DNA of 64,000 bases from Psychrobacter aestuarii (GTDB lineage: Bacteria > Pseudomonadota > Gammaproteobacteria > Pseudomonadales > Moraxellaceae), in contig NZ_CAJGYT010000001.1 in NCBI RefSeq assembly GCF_904846035.1, positions 744,001 to 808,000 on the forward strand. The letters run 5' to 3'. Positions 18,128 through 26,681 of this stretch are shown here, one piece after another. The position numbers and the translations under genes were made by a program. The notes under the pieces were generated by a model. That model saw only the letters and a program-made list of their open reading frames with translations. It did no database searches and was not told the origin of the DNA. The stretch's first letter is position 1; the number at the start of each line of letters is the position of its first letter.

Positions 18128-18955
18128 TTACTGATCGCCGCTTTGTTTTTTGTTGATTCTTTCGCTAACTTGCTGCCAGACCAAATCAGGCAGCGCGCCC
18201 AAGGCTTTGAGTGGTAAGGTGAGTTTTTTGGGAAACTCAATCACCTCGTCACCATCCGCGATACCATCGCGAATCGCTTGGCTCGCTTGCTCAGGCGTCT
18301 GCAAAAACGGCATCGGAAAGTCGTTTTGCTTGGTCATCGGTGTCTCAACAAAGCCTGGGACGACCAAACTGACCGCCACATCATGCGGCGCTAGGCTGAT
18401 TTGCAAGGTTTTCATAAGGTAATGAATCGCCGCCTTTGAGCTGCCGTATGCTTCGGCGCGGGCAAAGGGTACATACGCCGACGCTGAGCCGATACCGACC
18501 AGACGACCCTTGGAGGCAATCAGCTTGGGCAATACTGCATCGATAGCATGCGCAAGCGTACCGATATTGACCGACATGACTTTCATCAAAACCTCACTGT
18601 CAAAGTCGGGCATGTCCAAATACTCGCACATCCCCGCGCCGCAGATGGCAACGTCGATGGTCTCAATCGGCGCAAAGGCGGCTTTGACCTTTTCTCTATC
18701 CATCAAGTCAACATTGATGCTGGTCGCACCCAGCGCTTTTAATTCAGCGAGCGCATCTTCGTCACGTCCGACTGCGTAGACCGTGTGCCCCTCTTGCAGA
18801 TAGTCGGTCGCCAGCTGCTTGCCGATACCTGAAGTCGCGCCTGTGATGAGGATATGGCTGTTGTTTGCTAAGGCGTGCTTTTTGGTGTCGGTGGCGTGCT
18901 CACGTTTTGCATCGTTATTGGCGGTTTCTGTGGTGGCGCTACTCATGGCGGGCAT
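18128..18955 (-). CDS. Short-chain dehydrogenase/reductase (SDR)
   Basis: A 275-residue NAD(P)-dependent oxidoreductase of the classical SDR family: cofactor motif TGATSGIG at 38-45, CGAGM in place of NNAG, a catalytic Ser in IGSASAY and the YGSSK catalytic Tyr/Lys. It is the first gene of the minus-strand lipid cluster, 67 bases ahead of the FAD oxidoreductase. The ATG at 18955 sits directly against an AAGG box, whereas the ATG at 18946 has that box at nine bases, so translation may start three codons later. Substrate is unknown; cluster context suggests a lipid-derived alcohol or ketone. Confidence 0.9.
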   Translation of the reverse strand: MPAMSSATTETANNDAKREHATDTKKHALANNSHILITGATSGIGKQLATDYLQEGHTVYAVGRDEDALAELKALGATSINVDLMDREKVKAAFAPIETIDVAICGAGMCEYLDMPDFDSEVLMKVMSVNIGTLAHAIDAVLPKLIASKGRLVGIGSASAYVPFARAEAYGSSKAAIHYLMKTLQISLAPHDVAVSLVVPGFVETPMTKQNDFPMPFLQTPEQASQAIRDGIADGDEVIEFPKKLTLPLKALGALPDLVWQQVSERINKKQSGDQ

Positions 18956-19484
18956 CCTTTTTTATGCGTTTATAGGTGTTTGTCAGTTTTTTAGATGGTT
19001 TATAGATTGTGGGCATGTACGGGCGTTAAGCGTTTCATTCTTCTTATATTTATGTGCTTTTTTTATTGTTTTTAATAAGTACTCACCACTGCATTCTTGA
19101 GTGTATCTTAATGAGCTTGTTGTCAGTATAAGACATGATAAACGAACGAATGTTGTAACTTCGCAAGCAGTAGCGCAGCAATGGTATTTTTTGTAACCGA
19201 TGACGTGGTTTTTATTAAAATACAGCGCAATTACGTTACTATTGGTCATGTCATATCGCTTTGATGCTTGTCTTATCGGGCATCTGCGCTGTATCAGCTG
19301 CGCAAAAATACGACAGAAAACGTCACGTTTTTTTACATGCCTGCATGCGCTGTTAGTTAGTATGACCGTCCTACGCGCCCATCTGCCATGAGCCTGTATG
19401 GTCGCGTTGCCATGCCCAATTTTGCAGTACCTTGGTGATATGACCTGCTGTATTTTATAACTATTATCTAAAAAAGGATTTCTA
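18956..19484. other. 529-base divergent intergenic region
   Basis: It separates the lipid cluster (minus) from the aminotransferase gene (plus). It is AT-rich with many short T-runs. No gene, RNA or convincing operator was recognised. Confidence 0.4.
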
Positions 19485-20696
19485 ATGAGCGAATTACAAC
19501 TGTCTAACCGCGTTAATAACATCAAGCCCTCACCGACGCTCGCGATTACCAATAAAGCCAAAGAGCTTAAAGACTCAGGCAAAGACATCATCGGTCTGGG
19601 CGCAGGCGAGCCTGATTTTGATACCCCAGAACACATCAAACAAGCGGCGATTGAGGCGATTAATAATGGCTTTACCAAATACACCGCTGTTGATGGCACG
19701 CCTGAGCTAAAAAAAGCCATTATTGATAAATTTGCTCGCGACAATGACATCAGCTATCAGCCCAATGAAATCCTAGTGTCGGTCGGTGGCAAGCAGTCGT
19801 TCTTTAACCTTGCTCAAGCCTTGATTGACAAAGATGATGAAGTGATTATCCCTGCGCCGTACTGGGTCAGCTATCCTGATATGGTCAAGCTTGCCGATGG
19901 CGTGCCAGTCATCGTCGAATGCCCACCTGAGCAAAACTTCAAAATCACCGCCGAGCAATTAGAAGACGCAATTACAGATAAGACCAAATTGCTGGTCTTA
20001 AACAGCCCATCGAACCCTACAGGCATGATTTATACCCTAGATGAGCTAAAAGCCATCGCTGAAGTGCTTAAGAAAAACCCACACGTCTATGTTGCCTCAG
20101 ACGATATGTACGAGCACATCCGCTGGACGGGCGATAAGTTTTACAACATTCTAAACGCCGCGCCTGAGCTAAAAGAGCGCGCCATTATCCTAAACGGCGT
20201 GTCAAAAGCCTATGCCATGACAGGCTGGCGCATCGGCTACGCGGGCGGTCCTGCCAAGCTGATTGGCGCGATGAAAAAAGTACAATCGCAGTCTACCTCT
20301 TGCCCGACCTCTATCAGCCAAGTGGCAGCAGCGGCGGCAATCTCAGGTGACCAAAGCGTCCTTGAGCCAATGCTCAAAGCCTTTGAGCAGCGCTGTGACC
20401 TTGTGGTCGATGGCTTAAACAACATCAAAGGCATCACCTGCTTGCGTCCAGATGGTGCGTTTTATGTGTATCCAAAAATTAGACCACTGCTTAAAGCGGC
20501 AGGTCTAAAATCATGCACCGCGTTTGCTGAATGGCTGCTCGATAAAGTCGGCGTCGCGGTCGTACCAGGCGATGCTTTTGGCTTAGGCGGCTTTATGCGT
20601 ATCTCGTACGCCACGGACGAAGCCACACTAAAAGAAGCGCTAAAGCGTATTGAGCAGGCGGTCTCTGAGCTGGACGTTAAAGAAGACGACGAATAA
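19485..20696 (+). CDS. Aspartate aminotransferase family (class I, PLP-dependent)
   Basis: A 403-residue cytoplasmic aminotransferase of the Ib-subgroup (AspB-like), interconverting aspartate/2-oxoglutarate with oxaloacetate/glutamate. Visible features are GLGAGEPDFDTP near 37, YTAVDGTPELK, the NSPSNPTG substrate/PLP motif near 173, and VSKAYAMTGWRIGY with the Schiff-base lysine at 241. Length fits the family (about 400). An AAAAGGA box precedes the ATG by eight bases. It is followed by a good terminator, so it is likely monocistronic. Specificity for aspartate over prephenate or related substrates is inferred from the subgroup. Confidence 0.93.
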   Translation: MSELQLSNRVNNIKPSPTLAITNKAKELKDSGKDIIGLGAGEPDFDTPEHIKQAAIEAINNGFTKYTAVDGTPELKKAIIDKFARDNDISYQPNEILVSVGGKQSFFNLAQALIDKDDEVIIPAPYWVSYPDMVKLADGVPVIVECPPEQNFKITAEQLEDAITDKTKLLVLNSPSNPTGMIYTLDELKAIAEVLKKNPHVYVASDDMYEHIRWTGDKFYNILNAAPELKERAIILNGVSKAYAMTGWRIGYAGGPAKLIGAMKKVQSQSTSCPTSISQVAAAAAISGDQSVLEPMLKAFEQRCDLVVDGLNNIKGITCLRPDGAFYVYPKIRPLLKAAGLKSCTAFAEWLLDKVGVAVVPGDAFGLGGFMRISYATDEATLKEALKRIEQAVSELDVKEDDE

Positions 20697-20727
20697 GCCA
20701 GACGCTTGATACGCTCCTATTAATAAG

Positions 20728-20754
20728 AGGCGCTGGTCATCAGCGCCTTTTTTA
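20728..20754 (+). terminator. Intrinsic terminator of the aminotransferase gene
   Basis: AGGCGCTG pairs with CAGCGCCT around five bases, followed by a T-run. Confidence 0.85.
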
Positions 20755-20854
20755 TTGATGCCCTCACTGATGCGATTGCAAGGGCGCAAACACTCGGCAA
20801 TGACCGTTTTTTTATAAAAAATGACTTTTTTGGCAAAAAAGTGATAAAAAGTGC

Positions 20855-20882
20855 TTGACCTATTTTTTATCTTTGCTATCAT
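20855..20882 (+). promoter_or_regulatory. Sigma-70 promoter of tRNA-Asn copy 1
   Basis: TTGACC at 20855-20860 and TATCAT at 20877-20882 with a 16-base spacer lie about 70 bases upstream of the tRNA. Confidence 0.7.
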
Positions 20883-20950
20883 ACGCTCCACTTAGCAACG
20901 ACGAGCATCGCTGCTTTGCTTAGCACAAGGACATTGTCCTTATCGCTTAT

Positions 20951-21026
20951 TCCTCAATAGCTCAGTTGGTAGAGCATCGGACTGTTAATCCGTGTGTCCC
21001 TGGTTCGAGCCCAGGTTGAGGAGCCA
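20951..21026 (+). tRNA. tRNA-Asn (anticodon GTT), copy 1
   Basis: A 76-base cloverleaf: acceptor TCCTCAA pairs with TTGAGGA, the discriminator is G and CCA is encoded. The anticodon loop CTGTTAA reads AAC/AAU codons, and the T-loop is GGTTCGAGCCC. It has its own promoter and terminator and is identical to the copy at 21414. Confidence 0.97.
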
Positions 21027-21087
21027 CATTCTTGCCTATTTAGGCAAACCCTGAATCCTACTAGATTCAATTATGGCACATGCCAAG

Positions 21088-21118
21088 ACCCTCATCGCTT
21101 TGATGAGGGTTTTTTTAT
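21088..21118 (+). terminator. Terminator after tRNA-Asn copy 1
   Basis: ACCCTCATC pairs with GATGAGGGT around a short loop and is followed by seven T. Confidence 0.85.
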
Positions 21119-21321
21119 GCCTATGGTTTTGTGGTTCATACGTTTTGCTAAGCGCCTTTGTCATGCCCTGCGTATATCTTGTTAAATGTTAGGGGCAAGC
21201 ACGATAACCAAGAAGTGTCATAAACCTGCCTGCTGTGGCTCGTTTTTGGGATAAGGTCATGGGCGATATCAAGGCATACAAAACAAAATAGCAAAAAATG
21301 CATTATTTTTACTATTTTTTC

Positions 21322-21350
21322 TTGACACCTTTTAAACCCTTGGCTACAAT
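21322..21350 (+). promoter_or_regulatory. Sigma-70 promoter of tRNA-Asn copy 2
   Basis: A consensus -35 TTGACA (21322-21327) and TACAAT (21345-21350) are separated by 17 bases. Confidence 0.8.
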
Positions 21351-21413
21351 GTGCCCCACATAACGAGATGGCAAACGCTAAACGGCAGTTATCTCAACGT
21401 TATGACCAACTAT

Positions 21414-21489
21414 TCCTCAATAGCTCAGTTGGTAGAGCATCGGACTGTTAATCCGTGTGTCCCTGGTTCGAGCCCAGGTTGAGGAGCCA
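21414..21489 (+). tRNA. tRNA-Asn (anticodon GTT), copy 2
   Basis: It is identical over all 76 bases to the first copy, with acceptor stem, GTT anticodon and encoded CCA intact. The flanks differ, so this is an old duplication or an independently maintained copy. Confidence 0.97.
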
Positions 21490-21498
21490 TATTCAAAA

Positions 21499-21531
21499 AG
21501 ACCTTCATCATAATGTGATGGAGGTTTTTTT
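21499..21531 (+). terminator. Terminator after tRNA-Asn copy 2
   Basis: ACCTTCATCA pairs with TGATGGAGGT (one G-T pair) and a run of seven T follows. Confidence 0.82.
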
Positions 21532-21657
21532 ATGCCTACAGTTTTATATATCGTTTAAAAATCAAAGGTATAGACATTTTTTATACTATTTATGTCGATG
21601 CTTACAGATTATTGATAACATTTGGTTTATAATAAGTGTCTAAAATATTGATTATTA

Positions 21658-21672
21658 ACGTTATAATAACGT
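21658..21672. promoter_or_regulatory. Perfect 15-bp palindrome covering the -10 box of the RHH gene
   Basis: ACGTTAT-A-ATAACGT contains a perfect TATAAT at 21662-21667, 52 bases before the RHH gene start. A repressor bound here would block RNA polymerase, which fits RHH autoregulation. No strong -35 hexamer was seen. Confidence 0.5.
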
Positions 21673-21718
21673 GTTCATACACCCCTTATTCCCATTCATT
21701 AAAAAATAATGGTTTATT

Positions 21719-22057
21719 ATGATACCGATACGCGTAAAAAATAAGTTTTCTGATCATCCTCAAAAGGTAATGCGCCCTATTAGTATTCGTCTGTCTGAAG
21801 AGATGATTGAGCTGTTAGAAGCCACGACCAAAGATCTTGGCTTTAAGCGCATTCAGGGTTTGATTCGTCTGTATATCCGTCAGGGTTTGGATCGCGACCA
21901 CGCGGATTATACGTTGGCACATGATGAGATGTTTATTGAGACGCTACGCAAAAAGGGCGTCAGCCAGCGTATCATTGATGAGGCGATTGTGGTCACGCAC
22001 AACAAGCACACCTCACAGCCGCTATGTGAGCTACAAGGCAATCCTGAGTCAAAGTAA
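21719..22057 (+). CDS. Ribbon-helix-helix domain protein (putative regulator)
   Basis: A 112-residue protein whose residues 19-60 read as a ribbon-helix-helix DNA-binding unit: a strand (MRPISIRLS), helix (EEMIELLEATTKDLG), turn, helix (RIQGLIRLYIRQGL). A second helical region with TLRKKGVSQRIIDEAI may serve dimerisation or ligand contact. RHH proteins repress their own promoters or act as antitoxins; no toxin-like partner is adjacent. A perfect palindrome lies over its -10 box. The start follows AATAATGGTTTATT without a clear ribosome binding site; an in-frame ATG precedes RPISIR at residue 18 and could be the real start. Confidence 0.7.
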   Translation: MIPIRVKNKFSDHPQKVMRPISIRLSEEMIELLEATTKDLGFKRIQGLIRLYIRQGLDRDHADYTLAHDEMFIETLRKKGVSQRIIDEAIVVTHNKHTSQPLCELQGNPESK

Positions 22058-22348
22058 TCTGCCCGACCTCTTTTTTATAGTATGCTGTACTGATAGTGAC
22101 CAAGTTCTGATAGCACTTGGTCTTTTTTTGTGCGTAAGATGTGCCACGACGCCGTTATTTTTGGGCGCTTAGGTATGTAACCTTTCATACAGCCATTGCA
22201 AAAGGTAACACAATCTATCATAAGCCACGTTCTTATCTCTTCACAAAACAAGGTATATTAAAAACGATAGTTGGTAGTTCTTGCCGCTATTGCTACCAAT
22301 ACGACTATAATAAAAATGTGATTATCGATACTGCAAAGGAGGGCTATC

Positions 22349-23080
22349 ATGACGCAACATCTATCCACCAAACGTGGCTATGCCCCTATCCTTGCCGCTG
22401 TATTGGCGCTGGTGGCAGTGCCGACGCTCACAGGCTGCGATATGCTCAAAAAATCGCCTGATGAGCAAACCATCCCGACCGACTCCAACCGCTGGCAACA
22501 AAAACTCGGCGATACTTTTGAGAATCTGCCTGAAGAAGAGCGCCAGCTGCTCAGCCGCTATATGCTGCGCATGAAGCTGAGCGACGCCTACGAGTCGGGG
22601 GCGATGCCACGTACCACGATTAAGAATGCCATCATGCAGCAGCGCGAGTATGAGCGTCTGCACCCCAACAACCCAACGGGTAAGAAAAGCCCTGTGGTGG
22701 CTGACAACAACGCGCGGTCGCTCGCTGAGCGCTACCCCATTGCCCTACTGCCTGTCAAACCAAGCGACAACGACAGCCTAAATCAAGTCAAGCTACAGTT
22801 TATGCTCTCAAACCATGGCAAATCGCCGATTACCCACTTTGAAGGTGAGCTGCTGATGCAAGATGCCAACCTAAAGATTGGCAAGCGCTTTGTGATTCCG
22901 AGTACGGCATTTGAGCCAGCGGTTGCGCCTGAACAATCGGGCAAAATTGTGCTAGAGAGCAGTATCGAGGACATCAACGTCATGCGCGCCATTCGTAACG
23001 CGCAAGATGTGACCATCGTGATTGTCGATGGCACGCTCATGCTCGAAGATGGACGCACGATTCGATTTTCTCAGCGTTAA
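22349..23080 (+). CDS. Lipoprotein of unknown function
   Basis: A 243-residue precursor with lipobox LTGC (Cys at residue 30) after a typical signal peptide. The mature part has a charged helical region (LPEEERQLLSRYMLRMK) and then a beta-rich domain with alternating strands (VKLQFMLSNHGKSPITHFEGELLMQD, KIVLESSIEDINVMRA) that looks like an immunoglobulin-like or FxLYD-type fold, though no family is certain. AAGGAGG precedes the ATG at ten bases. Periplasmic-face envelope location is inferred. Confidence 0.78.
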   Translation: MTQHLSTKRGYAPILAAVLALVAVPTLTGCDMLKKSPDEQTIPTDSNRWQQKLGDTFENLPEEERQLLSRYMLRMKLSDAYESGAMPRTTIKNAIMQQREYERLHPNNPTGKKSPVVADNNARSLAERYPIALLPVKPSDNDSLNQVKLQFMLSNHGKSPITHFEGELLMQDANLKIGKRFVIPSTAFEPAVAPEQSGKIVLESSIEDINVMRAIRNAQDVTIVIVDGTLMLEDGRTIRFSQR

Positions 23081-23156
23081 ATAAAGTTTCTGGTCGTTAA
23101 ATAGAAACGCGTACGCGGTGCAAACCGACGCTATAAAAAAACAAGCAATCAGCTCT

Positions 23157-23192
23157 AAAAAAGCGCCAAGCGGTATGTGCATATCGCTTGGC
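23157..23192 (-). terminator. Intrinsic terminator of the PepSY gene
   Basis: A 12-pair stem with one G-T pair around GTGC (arms GCCAAGCG and CGCTTGGC plus inner AT pairs) is followed on the minus strand by six T. Confidence 0.8.
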
Positions 23193-23257
23193 ACTATTAT
23201 ATCGTCTCTAAATACAAGCAAAAAGACGACTACTCTGTTATTCATACATCAAAAGTA

Positions 23258-23833
23258 TCAGTCGTCATCATCGACCATCTCAGCTTGGCTACGGACAATC
23301 TGACCCGTCATGCTATCGACGACCACATCATAGACTTGGTTGCCTTTGACTATCTCAATCTCATAGACAGACTTGCCAGCATCTACATCAAACCCTGCCT
23401 CAACGATGGTACCATTGATACGTTGGTTCGCCTTTTTGATGGCTTGGTTGAGACTGAGGTTGGACTTTTTCATGGCATTGTATTCAGCAATGTCCTCGTT
23501 ATCCATCTTTTCTTGTTTGCTGGTCGAGACTTGACCATTCTTTGCGTCCACCTTGACATCATATTCGCTATTGTTAGCGACAATCGTCACCTCGTAGTTG
23601 CCTCCTGCTGAGCGATCGTACTGATCAAACTCAGCACCAATGACGTCTCCTTTTACGGTCTTTTGAGCGATACTCATTGCCTGCTCGAGGCTGATTTTGC
23701 TTTGTACTGCGGCTACAGTTTCACTGACTGGCAGCTGCGTGTTGCTCTGTCCTACCGCAATAGCCGTGGTACTGATGGCGGTAACGCTGAGCACGGTAAT
23801 GATGGCTTTATTTAAAGTTGATAATTTTTGCAT
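23258..23833 (-). CDS. Secreted PepSY-domain protein
   Basis: A 191-residue exported protein with a signal peptide (basic MQKLSTLNK, hydrophobic core, cleavage after AIA near residue 26). Two PepSY repeats follow: ISLEQAMSIAQKTVKGDVIGAEFD...YEVTIVANNSEYDVKVDAKNG in outline, and LSLNQAIKKANQ through VYEIEIVKGNQVYDVVVDSMTG. PepSY domains are often protease-inhibitory or regulate periplasmic enzymes and two-component systems, but no partner lies nearby. The ATG at 23833 has AAGGAC five bases upstream and is preferred over the one seven codons earlier. Confidence 0.87.
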   Translation of the reverse strand: MQKLSTLNKAIITVLSVTAISTTAIAVGQSNTQLPVSETVAAVQSKISLEQAMSIAQKTVKGDVIGAEFDQYDRSAGGNYEVTIVANNSEYDVKVDAKNGQVSTSKQEKMDNEDIAEYNAMKKSNLSLNQAIKKANQRINGTIVEAGFDVDAGKSVYEIEIVKGNQVYDVVVDSMTGQIVRSQAEMVDDDD

Positions 23834-24291
23834 GAATTGTCCTTTATCGTTCACTATTTTTTATGGGAAAGAAGCGTATTCTTTTAGGAATCCTACGCAG
23901 AAGGCGGCGCTATTATGAAAACTTTAGCGAGCTGTTTTGTAGGCATAAGTTTGTCATTGTAGTGCGTCAATATTGCTGCAAATACCATTGAACGTATTTG
24001 TCTTGCAACACTATAAAGGAAGACTACATAAAGAATGAGAACGTGCGAAAGGAAACGCGGTGGAAAGAGAACGTATACCGCTCTTGGAATGAAGTTTTTT
24101 AACGTGGTTTGGATTGACCATGTTTAAGAAATGTCATACGTAAGTATTAGATTGTTGTAAACAGACGATATAAGTGAAAAGCGGAATGGCAATATTATAA
24201 TAAAGTATGCTATCGCTGTATGGGCAGCTATATACTTTTAAAAAAGAAATAAGTACGCTAGTTAAACTCTATATTTGCTAAAGGAAAAAGA
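23834..24291. other. 458-base intergenic region before phzF
   Basis: It is AT-rich and lacks convincing genes. A 30-codon frame at 24035-24127 has no well-placed ribosome binding site and is not called. No repeat or operator was recognised. Confidence 0.4.
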
Positions 24292-25107
24292 ATGCAACTC
24301 GAAATGAATGTCGTTGACGCTTTCACCAACACCGTTTTTAAGGGAAATTCCGCAGCAGTTATTATCACCGATAGTTGGCTAAGTGACGGTTTAATGCAGT
24401 CCATAGCAATGGAGAACAACTTATCTGAAACAGCTTTTTTAGTGCCGAATCAGTCGAAAGAAAAAACGCATTATGATATTCGCTGGTTTTCTCCAACGAC
24501 TGAGATTGCCTTTTGTGGTCATGCAACCTTGGCGGCTGCCTTTGTTTTATTTAGTAAAAACCCTACTTTGAAAACAATTATGCTGTCGGCAAAAGCAGTC
24601 GGCATTCTGACAATCCTACAAACAAGCACTGGTGAGATACAAATGGACTTCCCAAACAATAAGCCTGAAAAAGTAACTGATATTCCTGACAGCTTATTGC
24701 AAGGTCTATCGATTGCTCCTATCGAAGTCTATCGCAACTCACAAGCATATTTTGTTATATACCATACCAAGTCCGATATTTTAAATATAATACGTAATAA
24801 TGAGATTCTAAAACAACTTGCGCCTCTGAATATCGTTGTCACTTGTCAGTCTGAATCAGAAAACCTCCAATCTTATGATTTCATCTCTCGATACTTTTCA
24901 CATGCCAATGGTGGTAGCGAAGATCCAGTAACTGGGTCAGTTCATACTGGTCTTGCTCCATTTTGGGCAGAGCGCTTAGGTAAAGATGAGTTAATAGCGT
25001 ACCAAGCCTCAAATCGAGGTGGCATGCTCAGATGTGTTGTAAGAGGCGATAGAGTACTTATTTCTGGCAATGCGGTACAGTACTTAACTGGACATATCAC
25101 TGTTTAA
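24292..25107 (+). CDS. PhzF family isomerase/epimerase-like protein
   Basis: A 271-residue cytoplasmic protein of the PhzF fold (diaminopimelate-epimerase-like). Family motifs are VVDAFTNTVFKGNSAAV at the N-terminus, the catalytic ENNLSETAF with Glu near 46, the IRWFSPTTEIAFCGHATLA block near 63-80 and GGSEDPVTGSVHTGLAPFW. The closest known chemistry is isomerisation of dihydro-hydroxyanthranilate in phenazine synthesis, but most family members have other unknown substrates and no phenazine genes are present. Its base composition is clearly more AT-rich than that of neighbours, suggesting acquisition. AAAGGAA precedes the ATG. Confidence 0.92.
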   Translation: MQLEMNVVDAFTNTVFKGNSAAVIITDSWLSDGLMQSIAMENNLSETAFLVPNQSKEKTHYDIRWFSPTTEIAFCGHATLAAAFVLFSKNPTLKTIMLSAKAVGILTILQTSTGEIQMDFPNNKPEKVTDIPDSLLQGLSIAPIEVYRNSQAYFVIYHTKSDILNIIRNNEILKQLAPLNIVVTCQSESENLQSYDFISRYFSHANGGSEDPVTGSVHTGLAPFWAERLGKDELIAYQASNRGGMLRCVVRGDRVLISGNAVQYLTGHITV

Positions 25108-25242
25108 ATCAAAGAGACTAATTAACTAAATAACGGTAGTGTGAGACGTGCGTGGCATCATCACACTACTTTTAAAGTCAGTATCTAGTGCAGCATGGGT
25201 TTTAAATCAATACAGAATAAATTCACCACCACGAAATTTTAT

Positions 25243-25283
25243 GCATAAAAAAACCCCAGTCACTGTAATGACTGGGGTTTTTA
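25243..25283. terminator. Bidirectional terminator between phzF and tRNA-Ser
   Basis: AACCCCAGTCA pairs with TGACTGGGGTT around a six-base loop, flanked by seven A on the left and a T-run on the right. Confidence 0.88.
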
Positions 25284-25288
25284 ATATT

Positions 25289-25379
25289 TGGCGGAGACGG
25301 AGAGATTCGAACTCTCGAAGGGCTATGAACCCTTGCCGGTTTTCAAGACCGGTGCATTCAACCGCTCTGCCACGTCTCC
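25289..25379 (-). tRNA. tRNA-Ser (anticodon TGA)
   Basis: A 91-base class II tRNA with long variable arm. The acceptor GGAGACG pairs with CGTCTCC, the discriminator is G and CCA is encoded. The anticodon loop CTTGAAA gives TGA, reading UCA and related serine codons. T-arm GAGTTCGAATC is present. Confidence 0.96.
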
Positions 25380-25390
25380 ATAGGTGCATC

Positions 25391-25418
25391 ATTATAGCGA
25401 TATATTTTTTTTATGCAA
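25391..25418 (-). promoter_or_regulatory. Sigma-70 promoter of tRNA-Ser
   Basis: On the minus strand TTGCAT (25418-25413) and TATAAT (25396-25391) are 16 bases apart, just upstream of the tRNA. Confidence 0.7.
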
Positions 25419-25440
25419 GCCCTTTTTTCAAATAATTGAA

Positions 25441-26592
25441 TTATTTTTTCAGCCCTTTGTTTTCGCGGGTTGCGGACAGGTGCAGGCACATATCCAGCAG
25501 GCGATTGGCATAGCCCCACTCGTTGTCGTACCACGCAAAGACCTTGTACTGATTGCCCACTTGCATGAGCTGTAACCCATCGACGATTAAGGACTCGGTC
25601 TGATGTACAAAGTCGCTGGAGACAAGCGGCAGCTCGGTATAGCTCATGATGCCTGCGAGCTGATTGTCGCTCGCGGTGATTAAGGCGTCTTTGATGGCGT
25701 CGATGTCACTTGGCGGCTTACTAAAGACAAAGGTCACGTCTATTGCGGCGACGTCGATGGTCGGCACGCGGATGGAGTGTCCGTTGATTTTGCCCGTCAT
25801 CGCAGGCAGCACACGCTCGGTGGCGGCGATACTGCTGGAGGTGGTGGGAATGATGTTGTGCCCTGAAGCGCGCGCACGTCTGGGGTCGCGGTGTACTTGG
25901 TCGAGGACGTTTTGGTCTGCGGTCACCGCGTGTATCTCGGTCATCATCGCCGACTCGACGCCAAAGCTGGCATCTAAGGTCGCAATCAGCGGCACAAGCG
26001 CCTGTGTGGTACAAGAGACGCTCGAGACAATCGGCAAATCAAGGCGCAACGCCTCGGTATTGACGCCCATGACGATGCAGGCATCGACATTATCAAAGGG
26101 CGCAGCGCCGATGATAACTTGCTGCGCGCCTGCACTAATGTGCCGATAGGCTTGGTCATAGGCGCGAAAAAAACCTGTGCACTCAAGCACAACATCGACA
26201 TCGAGCGATTGCCATGGCAGAGACTCTGGCTCAGGCTGCGACAAGAGGCGGATACAATAGGTGTGCCCGTTTTTGCTGAGACACAGCTGCGTTTCGCCCT
26301 CATCACTGAGGATGTGCGCGTCGATACCCAGACGGCTAAGGCGTCCGTGCGTGCTGTCAAACTTTAGCAAGTGCAGCAAAATGTCCGCGCCTGCCACGTC
26401 ATTGATGGCGACGATATGTATCGCCCGCCCCAGCATTTCAAAGCGCTCGAGTAAGGCGCGCAGCACGTTGCGACCGATACGCCCAAAGCCATTAATCGCG
26501 ACCCGTAGCGGACGGTGTCCTTCGTTAGTGATGTAGGTGGGCGCGCTGGTACTGCTCTCGGGACGATAGGTGGTGCTGGTAAAACTTGGCAT
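25441..26592 (-). CDS. GAPDH-family dehydrogenase, possibly erythrose-4-phosphate dehydrogenase
   Basis: A 383-residue NAD-dependent phosphorylating-type dehydrogenase. The Rossmann start INGFGRIGRN is at 34-42 after an N-terminal extension of about 28 residues. The catalytic Cys is residue 194 (SVSCTTQ) and the catalytic His 221 (TEIHAVTADQN). C-terminal blocks YTELPLVSSDF and WYDNEWGYANR match the family, and YTELPLVS with RRARASGHNIIPT suggests Epd, which feeds pyridoxal-5-phosphate synthesis. The usual CTTN is CTTQ here. A GAPDH paralogue role in glycolysis cannot be excluded. It stands alone, downstream of a helicase gene on the same strand. Confidence 0.82.
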   Translation of the reverse strand: MPSFTSTTYRPESSTSAPTYITNEGHRPLRVAINGFGRIGRNVLRALLERFEMLGRAIHIVAINDVAGADILLHLLKFDSTHGRLSRLGIDAHILSDEGETQLCLSKNGHTYCIRLLSQPEPESLPWQSLDVDVVLECTGFFRAYDQAYRHISAGAQQVIIGAAPFDNVDACIVMGVNTEALRLDLPIVSSVSCTTQALVPLIATLDASFGVESAMMTEIHAVTADQNVLDQVHRDPRRARASGHNIIPTTSSSIAATERVLPAMTGKINGHSIRVPTIDVAAIDVTFVFSKPPSDIDAIKDALITASDNQLAGIMSYTELPLVSSDFVHQTESLIVDGLQLMQVGNQYKVFAWYDNEWGYANRLLDMCLHLSATRENKGLKK

Positions 26593-26681
26593 AGTTGGTG
26601 TTCGCTGTTGGTCGCTAATGGTGAGGCTAGCTATATAAAGGGGGACACGATGCGCTGACGTATCAAGATTAAGGCGCGTTT

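Noticed and set aside
18983..19750. 255-codon minus-strand frame across the intergenic region and aspartate aminotransferase start
   Set aside because: Covers the aminotransferase gene antisense and has no family resemblance; a shadow of the plus-strand gene.
21027..21413. tRNA-Asn duplication as an integration (att) site
   Set aside because: The 387-base stretch between the two copies holds only a terminator and a promoter, with no integrase or mobile-element genes.
24035..24127. 30-codon ORF upstream of phzF
   Set aside because: The nearest AGGA box is too far from the ATG and the peptide (rich in basic residues) resembles nothing known.
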